36,461 nucleotides of DNA, taken from the NCBI GenBank assembly GCA_029932585.1, contig JAOZPU010000006.1, positions 1 to 36,461 on the forward strand, written 5' to 3'. Source of the DNA: Spirochaetia bacterium (GTDB taxonomy: Bacteria > Spirochaetota > Spirochaetia > B11-G9). Below the pieces are notes generated by a model. The model saw only the letters and a list, made by a program, of their open reading frames with translations, had not been told where the DNA came from and made no database searches. This document shows, piece by piece, positions 9,026 to 15,990 of the stretch (position 1 is the first letter of the stretch; every line of letters starts with the position of its first letter). The translations under genes were made by a program, and so were the position numbers.

Positions 9026-9047
9026 AAAATTATCTCCTTTTCAATCT

Positions 9048-9515
9048 TTAGAAGGGAATATCGTCTTCAAAATTTTCAGGTCCATTGTTATTGGAAGGCT
9101 GAAAATTGCCAAAAGACTGATTATTTGAAGGTTTCGCGGCCGGAGCTTCACTACGCCCACCACCATAATTACTGTTTCCACCTCCAGTATTACCACCAAG
9201 TAGTTGTATGTTATTAGCAATAACTTCAACTTTACTTCGGTTCTGGCCATCCTGTTCCCATCTATTCTGCCTTAGTTCACCACTAACAGCTATCTGTTTA
9301 CCTTTTGCAAGGTACTGCTGAAGAGCTTCTCCCTGTTTACCCCAAAGTACTACATCAAAATAGCTCACCTCATCAGTCCACTGATCACCCGACCTCTTCT
9401 TCCGGTTTACAGCAAGACTGAATTTACATACAGCTGTACCACTGTTTGTATATTTCAGCTCTGAATCCCTGGTAAGTCTACCTACCAAAGTAACTACATT
9501 AATATCGTTGGCCAT
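9048..9515 (-). CDS. ssb: Single-stranded DNA-binding protein
   Basis: 155 residues. The N-terminal OB fold covers about 1-110 and starts ANDINVVTLVGRLTRDSELKY. Typical elements are FSLAVNRKK, the FDVVLWGKQGE region and the GELRQNRWEQDGQNRSKVEV strand pair. A flexible Gly/Asn/Ser-rich linker follows, then the acidic C-terminal tip EDDIPF that recruits replication and repair partners. The gene lies between rpsF and rpsR, the conserved bacterial arrangement, 16 bases after rpsF. A very strong AAGGAGG site precedes the ATG, consistent with high expression. Family length and all main elements are normal. Confidence 0.98.
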   Translation of the reverse strand: MANDINVVTLVGRLTRDSELKYTNSGTAVCKFSLAVNRKKRSGDQWTDEVSYFDVVLWGKQGEALQQYLAKGKQIAVSGELRQNRWEQDGQNRSKVEVIANNIQLLGGNTGGGNSNYGGGRSEAPAAKPSNNQSFGNFQPSNNNGPENFEDDIPF

Positions 9516-9531
9516 AGGAATAACCCCTCCT

Positions 9532-9813
9532 TTAGTCTTCTTTCTTTACAAAAAGGTACTTAAGAAAAGTTGTCTCTAGTTGAAAATGCTTATCCATTTT
9601 GGAAATTTTATCCGAAATAGCTTCAATTTCATAGAAATAGTAATGACCTTTTGTTTCTTTTTTTATTTCGTAGGCAAGTTCTTTTGTTCCCATGTCTGTT
9701 TCTTTTAAAACTTTAACAGCATGTTTTTCAAATTCAGCTTTTACAAGCTCTTTGCCTTTTGTAAAGTTATCTTCATCTGTACGGAAGATACATGTAAGTT
9801 CGTAGGTTCTCAT
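9532..9813 (-). CDS. rpsF: Small-subunit ribosomal protein bS6
   Basis: 93 residues, at the short end for bS6. It starts MRTYELTCIFRTDEDN, contains the MGTKELAYEIKKETKGHYYFYEI ferredoxin-like strand region, and ends in LETTFLKYLFVKKED. bS6 binds 16S rRNA as a heterodimer with bS18, and in several bacteria the dimer also binds the rpsF mRNA leader to repress the operon. Here the gene is first in the operon and has its own promoter and a bulged hairpin in the leader, which would fit that control. AAAGGAGG precedes the ATG. The long acidic tail seen in some species is absent. Confidence 0.97.
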   Translation of the reverse strand: MRTYELTCIFRTDEDNFTKGKELVKAEFEKHAVKVLKETDMGTKELAYEIKKETKGHYYFYEIEAISDKISKMDKHFQLETTFLKYLFVKKED

Positions 9814-9829
9814 AAACCCTCCTTTTGGA

Positions 9830-9858
9830 CTTTATGATCCGCCTTAGGACGGATAAAG
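9830..9858 (-). promoter_or_regulatory. rpsF leader hairpin, candidate S6:S18 autoregulatory element
   Basis: Read on the minus strand the leader folds as CTTT / ATCCG / loop TCCTAAGG / CGGAT / bulge CAT / AAAG. It lies between the predicted transcription start and the rpsF ribosome site. The AAGGCGG run and an asymmetric bulge resemble the h22/h23 region of 16S rRNA that S6:S18 binds, and known rpsF leaders use a comparable bulged stem with a conserved CCG. Structure and position are seen directly; the protein-binding role is inference. Confidence 0.45.
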
Positions 9859-9868
9859 AGGTCGGGAT

Positions 9869-9898
9869 AAATTAGCATGTAAAAAGATGTAATGTCAA
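9869..9898 (-). promoter_or_regulatory. Promoter of the rpsF-ssb-rpsR-rplI-dnaB operon
   Basis: Minus strand: a perfect TTGACA -35, 18-base spacer, then an extended -10 TGCTAATTT. The predicted start is near 9862, about 48 bases upstream of the rpsF ATG. It lies after a strong terminator for the upstream small gene, as expected for an operon promoter. Confidence 0.7.
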
Positions 9899-9966
9899 GG
9901 GAGACTGATACTCGAAAGTGAAACATATCCCTGTTAACTGTATTAAGTTTCTACTTACTTTTTTTG

Positions 9967-9998
9967 AAAAAAAAGGACTGTTCCATTGAGGACAGTCC
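9967..9998 (-). terminator. Rho-independent terminator downstream of the 56-residue ORF
   Basis: Minus strand: GGACTGT, a 10-base loop, ACAGTCC, followed directly by eight T residues. The 7-bp GC-containing stem plus U8 tract is a textbook intrinsic terminator. A run of T on the other strand may make it bidirectional. It separates the small ORF from the rpsF operon promoter. Confidence 0.9.
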
Positions 9999-10024
9999 AT
10001 TTTTTATTCCTGTAAATATATTAT

Positions 10025-10195
10025 TTACATAAGATCTTTAGGTTTTCGGGCAGTGTTACCGCTTTTTTCACAAACAGCTACATGCTTCAACTTTCCATCT
10101 TTAAAAACAGTCTTCATCTTTATATTACCACCCCATTTGCTTATAAGGGTATGAGCACCTTCACGACGGGCATTTTTTGATACTGGTCCAGCCAT
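10025..10195 (-). CDS. Small basic protein of unknown function (56 residues), absent from the ORF track
   Basis: The ORF encodes a 56-residue protein beginning MAGPVSKNARREGAHTLISK, with a central KMKTVFKDGKLKHVAV strand pair and a single Cys in VCEKSGNTARK. It has 13 Lys/Arg against 4 Asp/Glu, no signal peptide and no membrane segment. AGGAGG lies at ideal spacing before the ATG and a strong intrinsic terminator follows the stop, so it is very likely a real, well-translated monocistronic gene. Size, charge and position beside the S6-S18 operon would suit a ribosome-associated or RNA-binding protein, but it does not match bL28, bL31, bL33 or bL36 as I know them. No function is assigned. Confidence 0.8.
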   Translation of the reverse strand: MAGPVSKNARREGAHTLISKWGGNIKMKTVFKDGKLKHVAVCEKSGNTARKPKDLM

Positions 10196-10279
10196 AACTT
10201 CCTCCTGATTATGAGTTTTTTGTAATGAATTAAATAGAAATGAACATCACAAAAAAACCCGATATCTATAACAGAGGCT

Positions 10280-10308
10280 ATACTAGTGAAATTTACAGAT
10301 TTTATCAA
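10280..10308 (-). promoter_or_regulatory. Possible promoter of the small basic ORF
   Basis: Minus strand: TTGATA, 17-base spacer, TAGTAT. The -35 matches five of six and the -10 four of six consensus bases. It would leave a leader of about 80 bases before the AGGAGG site. An alternative -10 (TATAGC) overlaps it. Confidence 0.33.
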
Positions 10309-10325
10309 GTACTATACATATTCAC

Positions 10326-10354
10326 TTGAACTTATTTCCACAATTATTTAATCT
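10326..10354 (+). promoter_or_regulatory. yidD promoter, apparently leaderless
   Basis: TTGAAC, 17-base spacer, TAATCT. The -10 ends only 5 bases before the yidD ATG, so transcription should start at or within 1-2 bases of the initiating A. No Shine-Dalgarno sequence is present between them. Confidence 0.5.
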
Positions 10355-10359
10355 GAACT

Positions 10360-10662
10360 ATGAATTTTTCTAAAAATATACTTAATATTATACGATTTAT
10401 TTTTATTTTACCTATAATTGTATATCAAAAACTTATATCGCCATTATTGCCAGGATCATGTATTTACTATCCAACATGTTCTCATTATTCAAAAAGCTCA
10501 ATTATGGATCATGGCATATTAAAAGGTCTGCTACTTTCAATTTCAAGAATACTACGCTGTACTGGAAGTTTATTTACAGGGGGAGAAGATCCGGTTCCAA
10601 AAGATTTTTCTTTCAAATATATCTCCAGAAGTTACAAAAACTTCTGGAAATATAAAAAATAG
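10360..10662 (+). CDS. yidD: YidD membrane protein insertion efficiency factor
   Basis: 100 residues. The family pattern is clear: an N-terminal amphipathic/hydrophobic helix ending IIVYQKLISPLLPGSC, then YYPTCSHYS, then GILKGLLLSISRILRC, and a CTGSLFTGGEDPVPKDF tail. YidD is a small inner-membrane-associated protein that assists YidC-dependent insertion. In many bacteria it lies in rnpA-yidD-yidC; here it stands alone, which is unusual. The ATG has no ribosome site and the promoter places +1 at the start codon. Its stop directly abuts the stop of the convergent secreted-protein gene, and a strong inverted repeat lies inside its last codons. The 65-residue ORF in another frame is a shadow. 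Confidence 0.93.
   Translation: MNFSKNILNIIRFIFILPIIVYQKLISPLLPGSCIYYPTCSHYSKSSIMDHGILKGLLLSISRILRCTGSLFTGGEDPVPKDFSFKYISRSYKNFWKYKK
10624..10648. terminator. 10-bp perfect inverted repeat in the 3' end of yidD, possible bidirectional terminator
   Basis: TCCAGAAGTT and AACTTCTGGA flank a 5-base loop, within the final codons of yidD and about 15 bases before the shared stop-stop junction. No clean T tract follows on either strand, so it may be a 3'-end stabilising hairpin or Rho-assisted terminator rather than an intrinsic one. It is the only strong structure at this junction. Confidence 0.45.
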
Positions 10663-11151
10663 TTACTGATTCATTTCACGAGCTGCATCAAAGCCAGCCT
10701 TATAACCTTCTTTAAAGGCTTCACTAAATGCTTCTCTGTATCCTTCGCTATAACCATCATTGTATCCGGTATCATAATCACCATCAGAATATTCATCATC
10801 ACCATATTCGTCATCATAATCATCAAAAGTAAACTCAATAGATCTGCTGTTTGGATCTGAAAGATCAATTTCGAACCTGGAGTATTCATCACCATCTGAA
10901 TCTACAGCCATGGCATCAAAAATCAGATCCGCATCTTCATAATCCGGTATAGAAATAGTAACAGTATCACCATCACCTACAGTCTGACCATTTAGAAGAT
11001 CATCGTACCAGTCATCATGACTGGTTGGCGAAACATACAACTCAGAAATCTCATAACCGGTACTATTAATAAAAAGAACGCCATTAAGAGCCTGCCCAAA
11101 AATTACAACACTTAACAATAAAAATAATAAAACAAATAATCTCCCTTTCAC
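10663..11151 (-). CDS. Secreted acidic protein with GY/AF tetrapeptide-repeat tail
   Basis: 162 residues from a GTG start preceded by GGGAG. Residues 1-20 are a signal peptide (LFVLLFLLLSVVIFGQA), so export to the periplasm or cell surface is likely. The middle part is a beta-rich domain beginning LNGVLFINSTGYEISELYVS, resembling small spirochaetal periplasmic domains with an Asn-Ser-Thr turn. It is followed by a Asp/Tyr-rich linker near 113-128. The C-terminal 28 residues (129-156) form seven consecutive tetrapeptides of the form [GA][YF]xx, predicted as one helix with Gly/Ala and aromatic stripes, like the GxxxG repeats of FliH or Yae1-type helices. It is last in a three-gene run after the LysM protein and udk. 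Function unknown. Confidence 0.75.
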   Translation of the reverse strand: MKGRLFVLLFLLLSVVIFGQALNGVLFINSTGYEISELYVSPTSHDDWYDDLLNGQTVGDGDTVTISIPDYEDADLIFDAMAVDSDGDEYSRFEIDLSDPNSRSIEFTFDDYDDEYGDDEYSDGDYDTGYNDGYSEGYREAFSEAFKEGYKAGFDAAREMNQ

Positions 11152-11171
11152 AATATTACTCCCTTATATAT

Positions 11172-11789
11172 TTAATTCTGATCACTTATGTTCTGTAAAA
11201 ATGGTATTAATACCTTCAAAGCATTTTGATTAAATCCACCTTCAGGGATTATTAAATCAGCATATCTTTTAGTGGGTTCAATAAATTCGTAATGTCCCGG
11301 CCTAACTACTTCAATATACTGCCTGATTACAGACTCAACGGTTCGCCCTCTTTCTGTAGTATCCCTTTCCAATCTTCGTATAAACCGTATATCATCAGGG
11401 GTATCAACAAATAGTTTCAGATCAATAAGGTCTCTTATTCTTTTGTCAAAGAAAATCATAATACCTTCAAAAATAATTAGTTTCTTTGGTTTAAGTCTAA
11501 TACTTTTATCCATTCTTCGATGATGAACAAAGTCATATTGAGGCATATCCACTTCCTGGAAATTCTTTAGAGCTTCTAATTGTTTAATTAAATAATCATT
11601 ATCAAAGGCATCAGGATGGTCAAAATTGAATGCAGTAATATTTTTATTATTCATATATTCTGCAGATTTATAATAGTTATCCTGGGGAATAAATAAAAAA
11701 TCTGGAATTATCTCTGAAATTTTTCTAACAATTGTTGTTTTACCTGATCCGGAACCACCAGTTATGCCTATTATTTTAACTCCGTGCAA
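11172..11789 (-). CDS. udk: Uridine kinase
   Basis: 205 residues, usual for the family. Phosphorylates uridine and cytidine in pyrimidine salvage. The P-loop [10 protein letters not shown] is at residues 10-19, IPQDNYYKS follows near 34-42, and NFDHPDAFD is the base-recognition region near 54-62. The lid contains [17 protein letters not shown] and then the conserved [11 protein letters not shown]-type segment, here [21 protein letters not shown]. The start is TTG, chosen because TAGGAG lies 5 bases upstream and no ATG is available before the P-loop. It lies 31 bases after the LysM/LytM gene and 20 bases before the secreted-protein gene, probably one transcript. The neighbours do not relate to nucleotide metabolism. 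Confidence 0.94.
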   Translation of the reverse strand: MHGVKIIGITGGSGSGKTTIVRKISEIIPDFLFIPQDNYYKSAEYMNNKNITAFNFDHPDAFDNDYLIKQLEALKNFQEVDMPQYDFVHHRRMDKSIRLKPKKLIIFEGIMIFFDKRIRDLIDLKLFVDTPDDIRFIRRLERDTTERGRTVESVIRQYIEVVRPGHYEFIEPTKRYADLIIPEGGFNQNALKVLIPFLQNISDQN

Positions 11790-11820
11790 ACTAAACTCCT
11801 AATAATAAGTAGGCTCCCTT

Positions 11821-12591
11821 TTAACCCCGGGGAGCTTTATTGATATCAACAGGTTTACCATCTTTGTATACAAAAAAGAAGGCCTTTGCGTTCCTTTCTA
11901 TAGAATTAACTCCCATCAATCCAAGAGCTGTCCCTGGATAGACATGATCACCTACTTTTACCAAAGTTTCTTCATTGCCTCCATAGGCGAATATATGATT
12001 ATCAGGAGATTCTACCATTATCAAGCGACCATACCCTCTATAAGGAGCAACCCAAACAACTTTACCTGTAGAAACTGATACTATCTCATCACCTTTTTTC
12101 CCAAGAATCTCTTCACCCTTAAGTTTCCCAATCATGGAAACTCTTTCTCCGGAATGAGGCCAGAAAAATTCTGTATTTTGCTTATCAGAATCAGTATCAG
12201 ATATGGCATCTGGTTCAGTCTTTTCTGTAATCAAAGACTTTCCCACTGGTAAAAGTAATATTTCGCCAGGTTTTAAAATATGATTTTTATCAATTCCATT
12301 TATTTTACAAAGTTCATTAAAACCTATTCCTGCATTTCTTGATATTCCATAAAGCGTATCACCCTTAACTACAGAATAAGAGGAGGGTATGCGTATTTCC
12401 TGTCCAATTTTCAGACTATTAGCATTGTCTATACTATTATAACCCAACAACAAACTAAGAGAAATATTATATTCTCTTGATATTTTATAAAGGGTATCAC
12501 CTCGCTGAATCTTTACAACGGTCTCACGGCCAAAAAGTATTGAGGTTAACCCTATTAAAAGTATTATAATAATTTTTCTTTTTATTTCCAT
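11821..12591 (-). CDS. LysM x2 plus degenerate M23 (LytM-type) envelope protein
   Basis: 256 residues. A signal peptide or anchor occupies residues 5-21. LysM 1 spans about 24-69 (KIQRGDTLYKISREYNIS) and LysM 2 about 72-115 (SVVKGDTLYGISRNAGI); both bind peptidoglycan. The C-terminal 150-250 region is an M23/LytM fold: GDEIVSVSTGKVVWVAPYRG, VKVGDHVYPGTALGLMG, and a final VYKDGKPVD. All four zinc ligands of active M23 enzymes seem lost: no HxxxD in the first strand, FAYGG where YxHLS is expected, and AFFFVY where HLHFE is expected. It therefore resembles regulatory LytM factors such as NlpD or EnvC rather than an endopeptidase. First gene of the run leading into udk. Confidence 0.88.
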   Translation of the reverse strand: MEIKRKIIIILLIGLTSILFGRETVVKIQRGDTLYKISREYNISLSLLLGYNSIDNANSLKIGQEIRIPSSYSVVKGDTLYGISRNAGIGFNELCKINGIDKNHILKPGEILLLPVGKSLITEKTEPDAISDTDSDKQNTEFFWPHSGERVSMIGKLKGEEILGKKGDEIVSVSTGKVVWVAPYRGYGRLIMVESPDNHIFAYGGNEETLVKVGDHVYPGTALGLMGVNSIERNAKAFFFVYKDGKPVDINKAPRG

Positions 12592-12617
12592 AATATTGCC
12601 TTTATAATCGGGTGGTG

Positions 12618-12638
12618 AGTCTATAAACTAAATAGACT
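12618..12638. repeat. 7-bp inverted repeat in the leader of the LysM gene
   Basis: AGTCTAT, 7-base spacer, ATAGACT, located between the candidate promoter and the start of the LysM/LytM gene. It could be an operator half-site pair or an mRNA hairpin. No T tract follows, so it is not a terminator. Confidence 0.4.
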
Positions 12639-12654
12639 AATTTCATGAGAAACA

Positions 12655-12683
12655 ATAATATACAGATCCCTGCCAATATACAA
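12655..12683 (-). promoter_or_regulatory. Candidate promoter of the LysM-udk run
   Basis: Minus strand: TTGTAT, 17-base spacer, TATTAT. Four and five of six consensus matches respectively. The predicted start is about 55-60 bases upstream of the gene. The rest of the 256-base divergent spacer holds no ORF or obvious RNA gene. Confidence 0.42.
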
Positions 12684-12781
12684 TTCCTATAGAACTGATA
12701 ATTCAGTCATATTTTATCATAAGGCCTTGTCATACAACATCTTTGACAGTTTTTTTGATGGCTTTTTGATTCAGTCTTCAA

Positions 12782-12810
12782 TTGACACTTCCATATTCAA
12801 ATGGTATGTT
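12782..12810 (+). promoter_or_regulatory. Promoter of the parvulin gene
   Basis: Perfect TTGACA, 17-base spacer, TATGTT (four of six). The predicted start near 12817 leaves a 30-base leader containing the AAGGGA ribosome site. It faces away from the LysM promoter in the same divergent spacer. Confidence 0.6.
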
Positions 12811-12847
12811 TTCACACAGAATTAAACTGAAATTATAAGGGAACATC

Positions 12848-14380
12848 ATGCTGATAAAAGACAAAAATAAGCAAAAAAAAGATAAAAATATACATCTGAA
12901 AGAACTTAACTCTGTAGATCGAAAAAAAAGAATGCACCCTTTTCTATGGGTCTTTAGTATTACTATTCTTGTTATTATTGTTGTAAGTTTTATAGGAGCT
13001 CCGTTGATACGTGGTCTTGGAGGATCAAGTAATGAATTGATTTTTGGTAAATATGGGAATACAGAAATAACTTATGCTTATGGTACTTATTTTTCCAGAC
13101 AACTGGATATAATGCAAAATCAATATAAGTCAACAGGTTCAGATAACTATGAGTATGAAACGTATCAAATTTGGAAAGGGGCTTTTGACAGAACGGTATT
13201 TCACACTGCTATTCTTCACGATGCAAAAATAAGTGGTTTGAATATATCAGACAGGAGAATTGATAAAGCTTTAACCCAGTATGGACCATATATGGACAAC
13301 GGAAAATTTAGTGCCGCTCTTTATAATGCAACATCAAATGCAGATAAATATGCTAATAGAACAATTTATGATGAGGAACTTATACAGCAGCAATATCTTC
13401 AGGATATAGGCGATCGACTTATACCAGATGCTGAATTAAAGTTTATTAAAGACATGGCAGCAACAGAGCGTAATTTCCGTTACATAGCATTTCCTATTAC
13501 CGAATATCCAATGAATGAAGTTATCACTTATGGAAAAGCCAATAAATCGCTATTTAGAAAAATAGATTTAAGTAGAATATCGTTAAAAGATAATGAGAAA
13601 GAAGCTACTGCAATATTAAATCAAATAATTGAAAATCCTGCAATTTTTGAAGAACTGGCACAAAACTACTCTACCGATTTTTATGCAGACAAAGGTGGGG
13701 ATATGGGTCAGGTTAGTTATTATTCTCTGAGCAGCGATATATCAGATTCAGAAGATATTGATGCTGTTTTTTCCCTCGATAAAGGTAATATCAGCAAACT
13801 TATAAAAACACCTTATGGTTATAGTATCTATAGATCAAACAGTAGCAGTCAAAACTCTGATATGACCAATAAAACAGAACAGGGCATTGTTCTGGATTAT
13901 ATGCTTATAAATGAAAAAGGTATGATAGAAGATTACTTTATTGCACTTGCTGAAGTATTTAGAACTGCAGCAAAGGAAAACGGATTTGCTGAAGCAACTG
14001 CAAGTATGAATATGAACTTCTACCTTACAGATTTTTTCCCCATTAACTATGGAAACAGTTATTTTTTAAAACAAGTGAAAACAGTTGATGAAAGCAAATA
14101 CTTTGATACAGTGGCTACAGACGAAAGGTTTTTAACATCACTATTTTCTATTAATGGCAATGAATTAACTAAACCTGCAATAGTTGGAAATGCAATTCTG
14201 GTTGCACAGATGATAAGTGAAAAAAAGAATACTCAGGAAGATCTGGCATATCTTGATTCATTTTATCCATACCTTCTAAAGCAAATTCAACAGATTGAAC
14301 TTAGTTCAACTTTTACCAAATCTGATCTTTTTGTAAATAATTTCATAAGTGTTTTTAGTACTAAAATACTAAAGAACTAA
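12848..14380 (+). CDS. Membrane-anchored PpiD/SurA-like parvulin peptidyl-prolyl isomerase
   Basis: 510 residues. A basic cytoplasmic N-terminus of about 30 residues is followed by one membrane helix near 32-52 (LWVFSITILVIIVVSFIG), the PpiD topology. Residues 60-220 are a SurA_N-type helical chaperone region. The parvulin domain is at about 225-335, with LSRISLKDNEKEATAIL, FEELAQNYSTDFYADKGGDMGQV and ISKLIKTPYGYSIYR as its usual blocks. A C-terminal helical region to residue 510 completes a SurA/PpiD-like layout. It should act in the periplasm on exported or outer-membrane proteins. AAGGGA precedes the ATG. The MptE-like gene follows by 8 bases. The isomerase motif is divergent, so activity may be weak. 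Confidence 0.86.
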   Translation: MLIKDKNKQKKDKNIHLKELNSVDRKKRMHPFLWVFSITILVIIVVSFIGAPLIRGLGGSSNELIFGKYGNTEITYAYGTYFSRQLDIMQNQYKSTGSDNYEYETYQIWKGAFDRTVFHTAILHDAKISGLNISDRRIDKALTQYGPYMDNGKFSAALYNATSNADKYANRTIYDEELIQQQYLQDIGDRLIPDAELKFIKDMAATERNFRYIAFPITEYPMNEVITYGKANKSLFRKIDLSRISLKDNEKEATAILNQIIENPAIFEELAQNYSTDFYADKGGDMGQVSYYSLSSDISDSEDIDAVFSLDKGNISKLIKTPYGYSIYRSNSSSQNSDMTNKTEQGIVLDYMLINEKGMIEDYFIALAEVFRTAAKENGFAEATASMNMNFYLTDFFPINYGNSYFLKQVKTVDESKYFDTVATDERFLTSLFSINGNELTKPAIVGNAILVAQMISEKKNTQEDLAYLDSFYPYLLKQIQQIELSSTFTKSDLFVNNFISVFSTKILKN

Positions 14381-14388
14381 TTTTAAAA

Positions 14389-15990
14389 ATGAAAGATTCT
14401 GACCCTCTACTAACTGATACTGGTAGAGGGTTTTCTATTTTATATAAGGGCAGACATCTTTACAGTAATACAGATCCAAAAAAAAATGCAGTAATAAAGG
14501 CTGAACGAGCTATATTACAGGGAGATACTCTATATTTTCTTAGTTCCCCTTTACTTTTCTATGGTATAAAAGAGCTTATTTCTAAATTACCACCAAGTTC
14601 ACATATAATATGTTTTGAACTATCAGAATCATTGCATTCACTCTCAAAAAAATACTTTCAAGATCTCACATTTAACTCACAACTGATCAGCTTCATTGAT
14701 AGTACAGATCCTGCATCTATATTTAATAAAATTAATGATCTAGGTATCTGGAATTTTCGTAGAGTGAAAGCTTTGAATATAACTGGTGGATACTCACTTC
14801 ATTCTTTAGAATATAAAAGTATTTTAATGTCCCTTGATAATAGAATCCAGGAATATTGGAAAAATAGAATTACTCTAATACACATGGGCCCCTTGTGGAT
14901 AAAAAATATATTTATTAATTTATCAAAAAAAAATTATAGTTCTAAATTTTCTCAGTTTCCGGAAATAGAATGCCCTATTCTTGTAACAGGCGCAGGAGAA
15001 TCACTTGAAAACTCGATAGAATTTATAAAAAAACAAAGACATTTCTTTAAAATTTTAGCAGTAGATACCTCTATTTCAGTTCTTCTTGAAAATGGAATAG
15101 AACCTGATTATGTTATAGCCGTAGACGCCCAAATATATAATTTTTTTGATTTTTTAAAAGTTAAAAATAAAAAAATCCCCCTTTTTTTTGATATTACAGG
15201 ATACCCTGGTATTCCTAATATTATGAATGGAAATATTTATCCATTTATTTCAGATTTTACAGATACAAAACTATTCGAGAGATTGGAATCTTACAAACTC
15301 CTACCAACTATATTGCCTGCATTGGGTTCAGTAGGAGTAAGTGCTGTTCACCTTGCACTAAAATTAACAGGAGGAAATGTTTATTATACGGGTCTTGATT
15401 TTTCTTATAAAATTGGCAAATCCCATGCAAATGGCTCACCCAGGAATCTTTCAGAACTGACAATTTCCAATCGCTTAAACCCAATGGAGCAGCCTGATAT
15501 ATATTATGCACGACCATTGATTTATAACAAAGACAAAACAGGATTAAATTGTATTTCAGATCTTGTTCTTAACTCATATGCAGAACTTATGAATACAAGC
15601 TTTCAAAAAAATGAAAGACTGGTTGATATAGGAATATCCGGATTAAATAGTGGCGGTCAATTAATAAATACAAAGGATATTTCTTTTGTAAATAAATGCA
15701 ATAAGGGAAAAAATATAGAGAATACTATAGATACTAATCATAAAACAAATTTTTTTAAATTTTGTAATAATGAAATAACACTCCTAAACAAGCTGTATGA
15801 CACTATTTTTTCATATTTAAGTGGAGATTCAACGAAATCTGACCTTGTCATAAAACTTCTTAAAGAAACAGATTACATCTATATACATTTTCCAGACAAA
15901 TCACCTGAACCAACTCTTGATTCAGGATTTCTTAAACGTATACTTATTTCATGCGGATACTATATAAATATTCTAAAAAAACACACTTAA
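14389..15990 (+). CDS. MptE/Maf-like DUF115 protein
   Basis: 533 residues with the DUF115 (6-hydroxymethylpterin diphosphokinase MptE-like) domain in the middle: CPILVTGAGESLENSIEFIK at about 195-214, then AVDTSISVLLENGIEPDYVIAVDA near 224-247, the expected nucleotide-binding core. The N-terminal 150 residues contain a short beta-rich region (RGFSILYKGRHLYS) seen in Maf-type proteins. In bacteria such proteins are associated with glycosylation of flagellins (Maf motility accessory factors); in archaea the same domain makes tetrahydromethanopterin precursors. In this genome a glycan-transfer role is more likely, but no flagellar genes are nearby. The ribosome site is weak. Its stop overlaps the convergent lepA stop by 4 bases. 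Confidence 0.8.
   Translation: MKDSDPLLTDTGRGFSILYKGRHLYSNTDPKKNAVIKAERAILQGDTLYFLSSPLLFYGIKELISKLPPSSHIICFELSESLHSLSKKYFQDLTFNSQLISFIDSTDPASIFNKINDLGIWNFRRVKALNITGGYSLHSLEYKSILMSLDNRIQEYWKNRITLIHMGPLWIKNIFINLSKKNYSSKFSQFPEIECPILVTGAGESLENSIEFIKKQRHFFKILAVDTSISVLLENGIEPDYVIAVDAQIYNFFDFLKVKNKKIPLFFDITGYPGIPNIMNGNIYPFISDFTDTKLFERLESYKLLPTILPALGSVGVSAVHLALKLTGGNVYYTGLDFSYKIGKSHANGSPRNLSELTISNRLNPMEQPDIYYARPLIYNKDKTGLNCISDLVLNSYAELMNTSFQKNERLVDIGISGLNSGGQLINTKDISFVNKCNKGKNIENTIDTNHKTNFFKFCNNEITLLNKLYDTIFSYLSGDSTKSDLVIKLLKETDYIYIHFPDKSPEPTLDSGFLKRILISCGYYINILKKHT

Noticed and set aside
9041-9250. 69-residue ORF overlapping ssb, and similar ORFs at 8696, 10458, 10671, 15308 and 17893
   Set aside because: They lie in other frames of well-supported genes and have no ribosome site or recognisable protein features.
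10025-10195. Identification of the small basic ORF as bL28, bL31 or bL33
   Set aside because: It lacks the CxxTGK-type start of bL28 and the paired CxxC or CxxH motifs of bL31 and bL33; only one Cys is present.
10244-10265. GATATCGGG followed by a T run on the minus strand as a terminator
   Set aside because: No complementary arm forms a stable stem before the T run.
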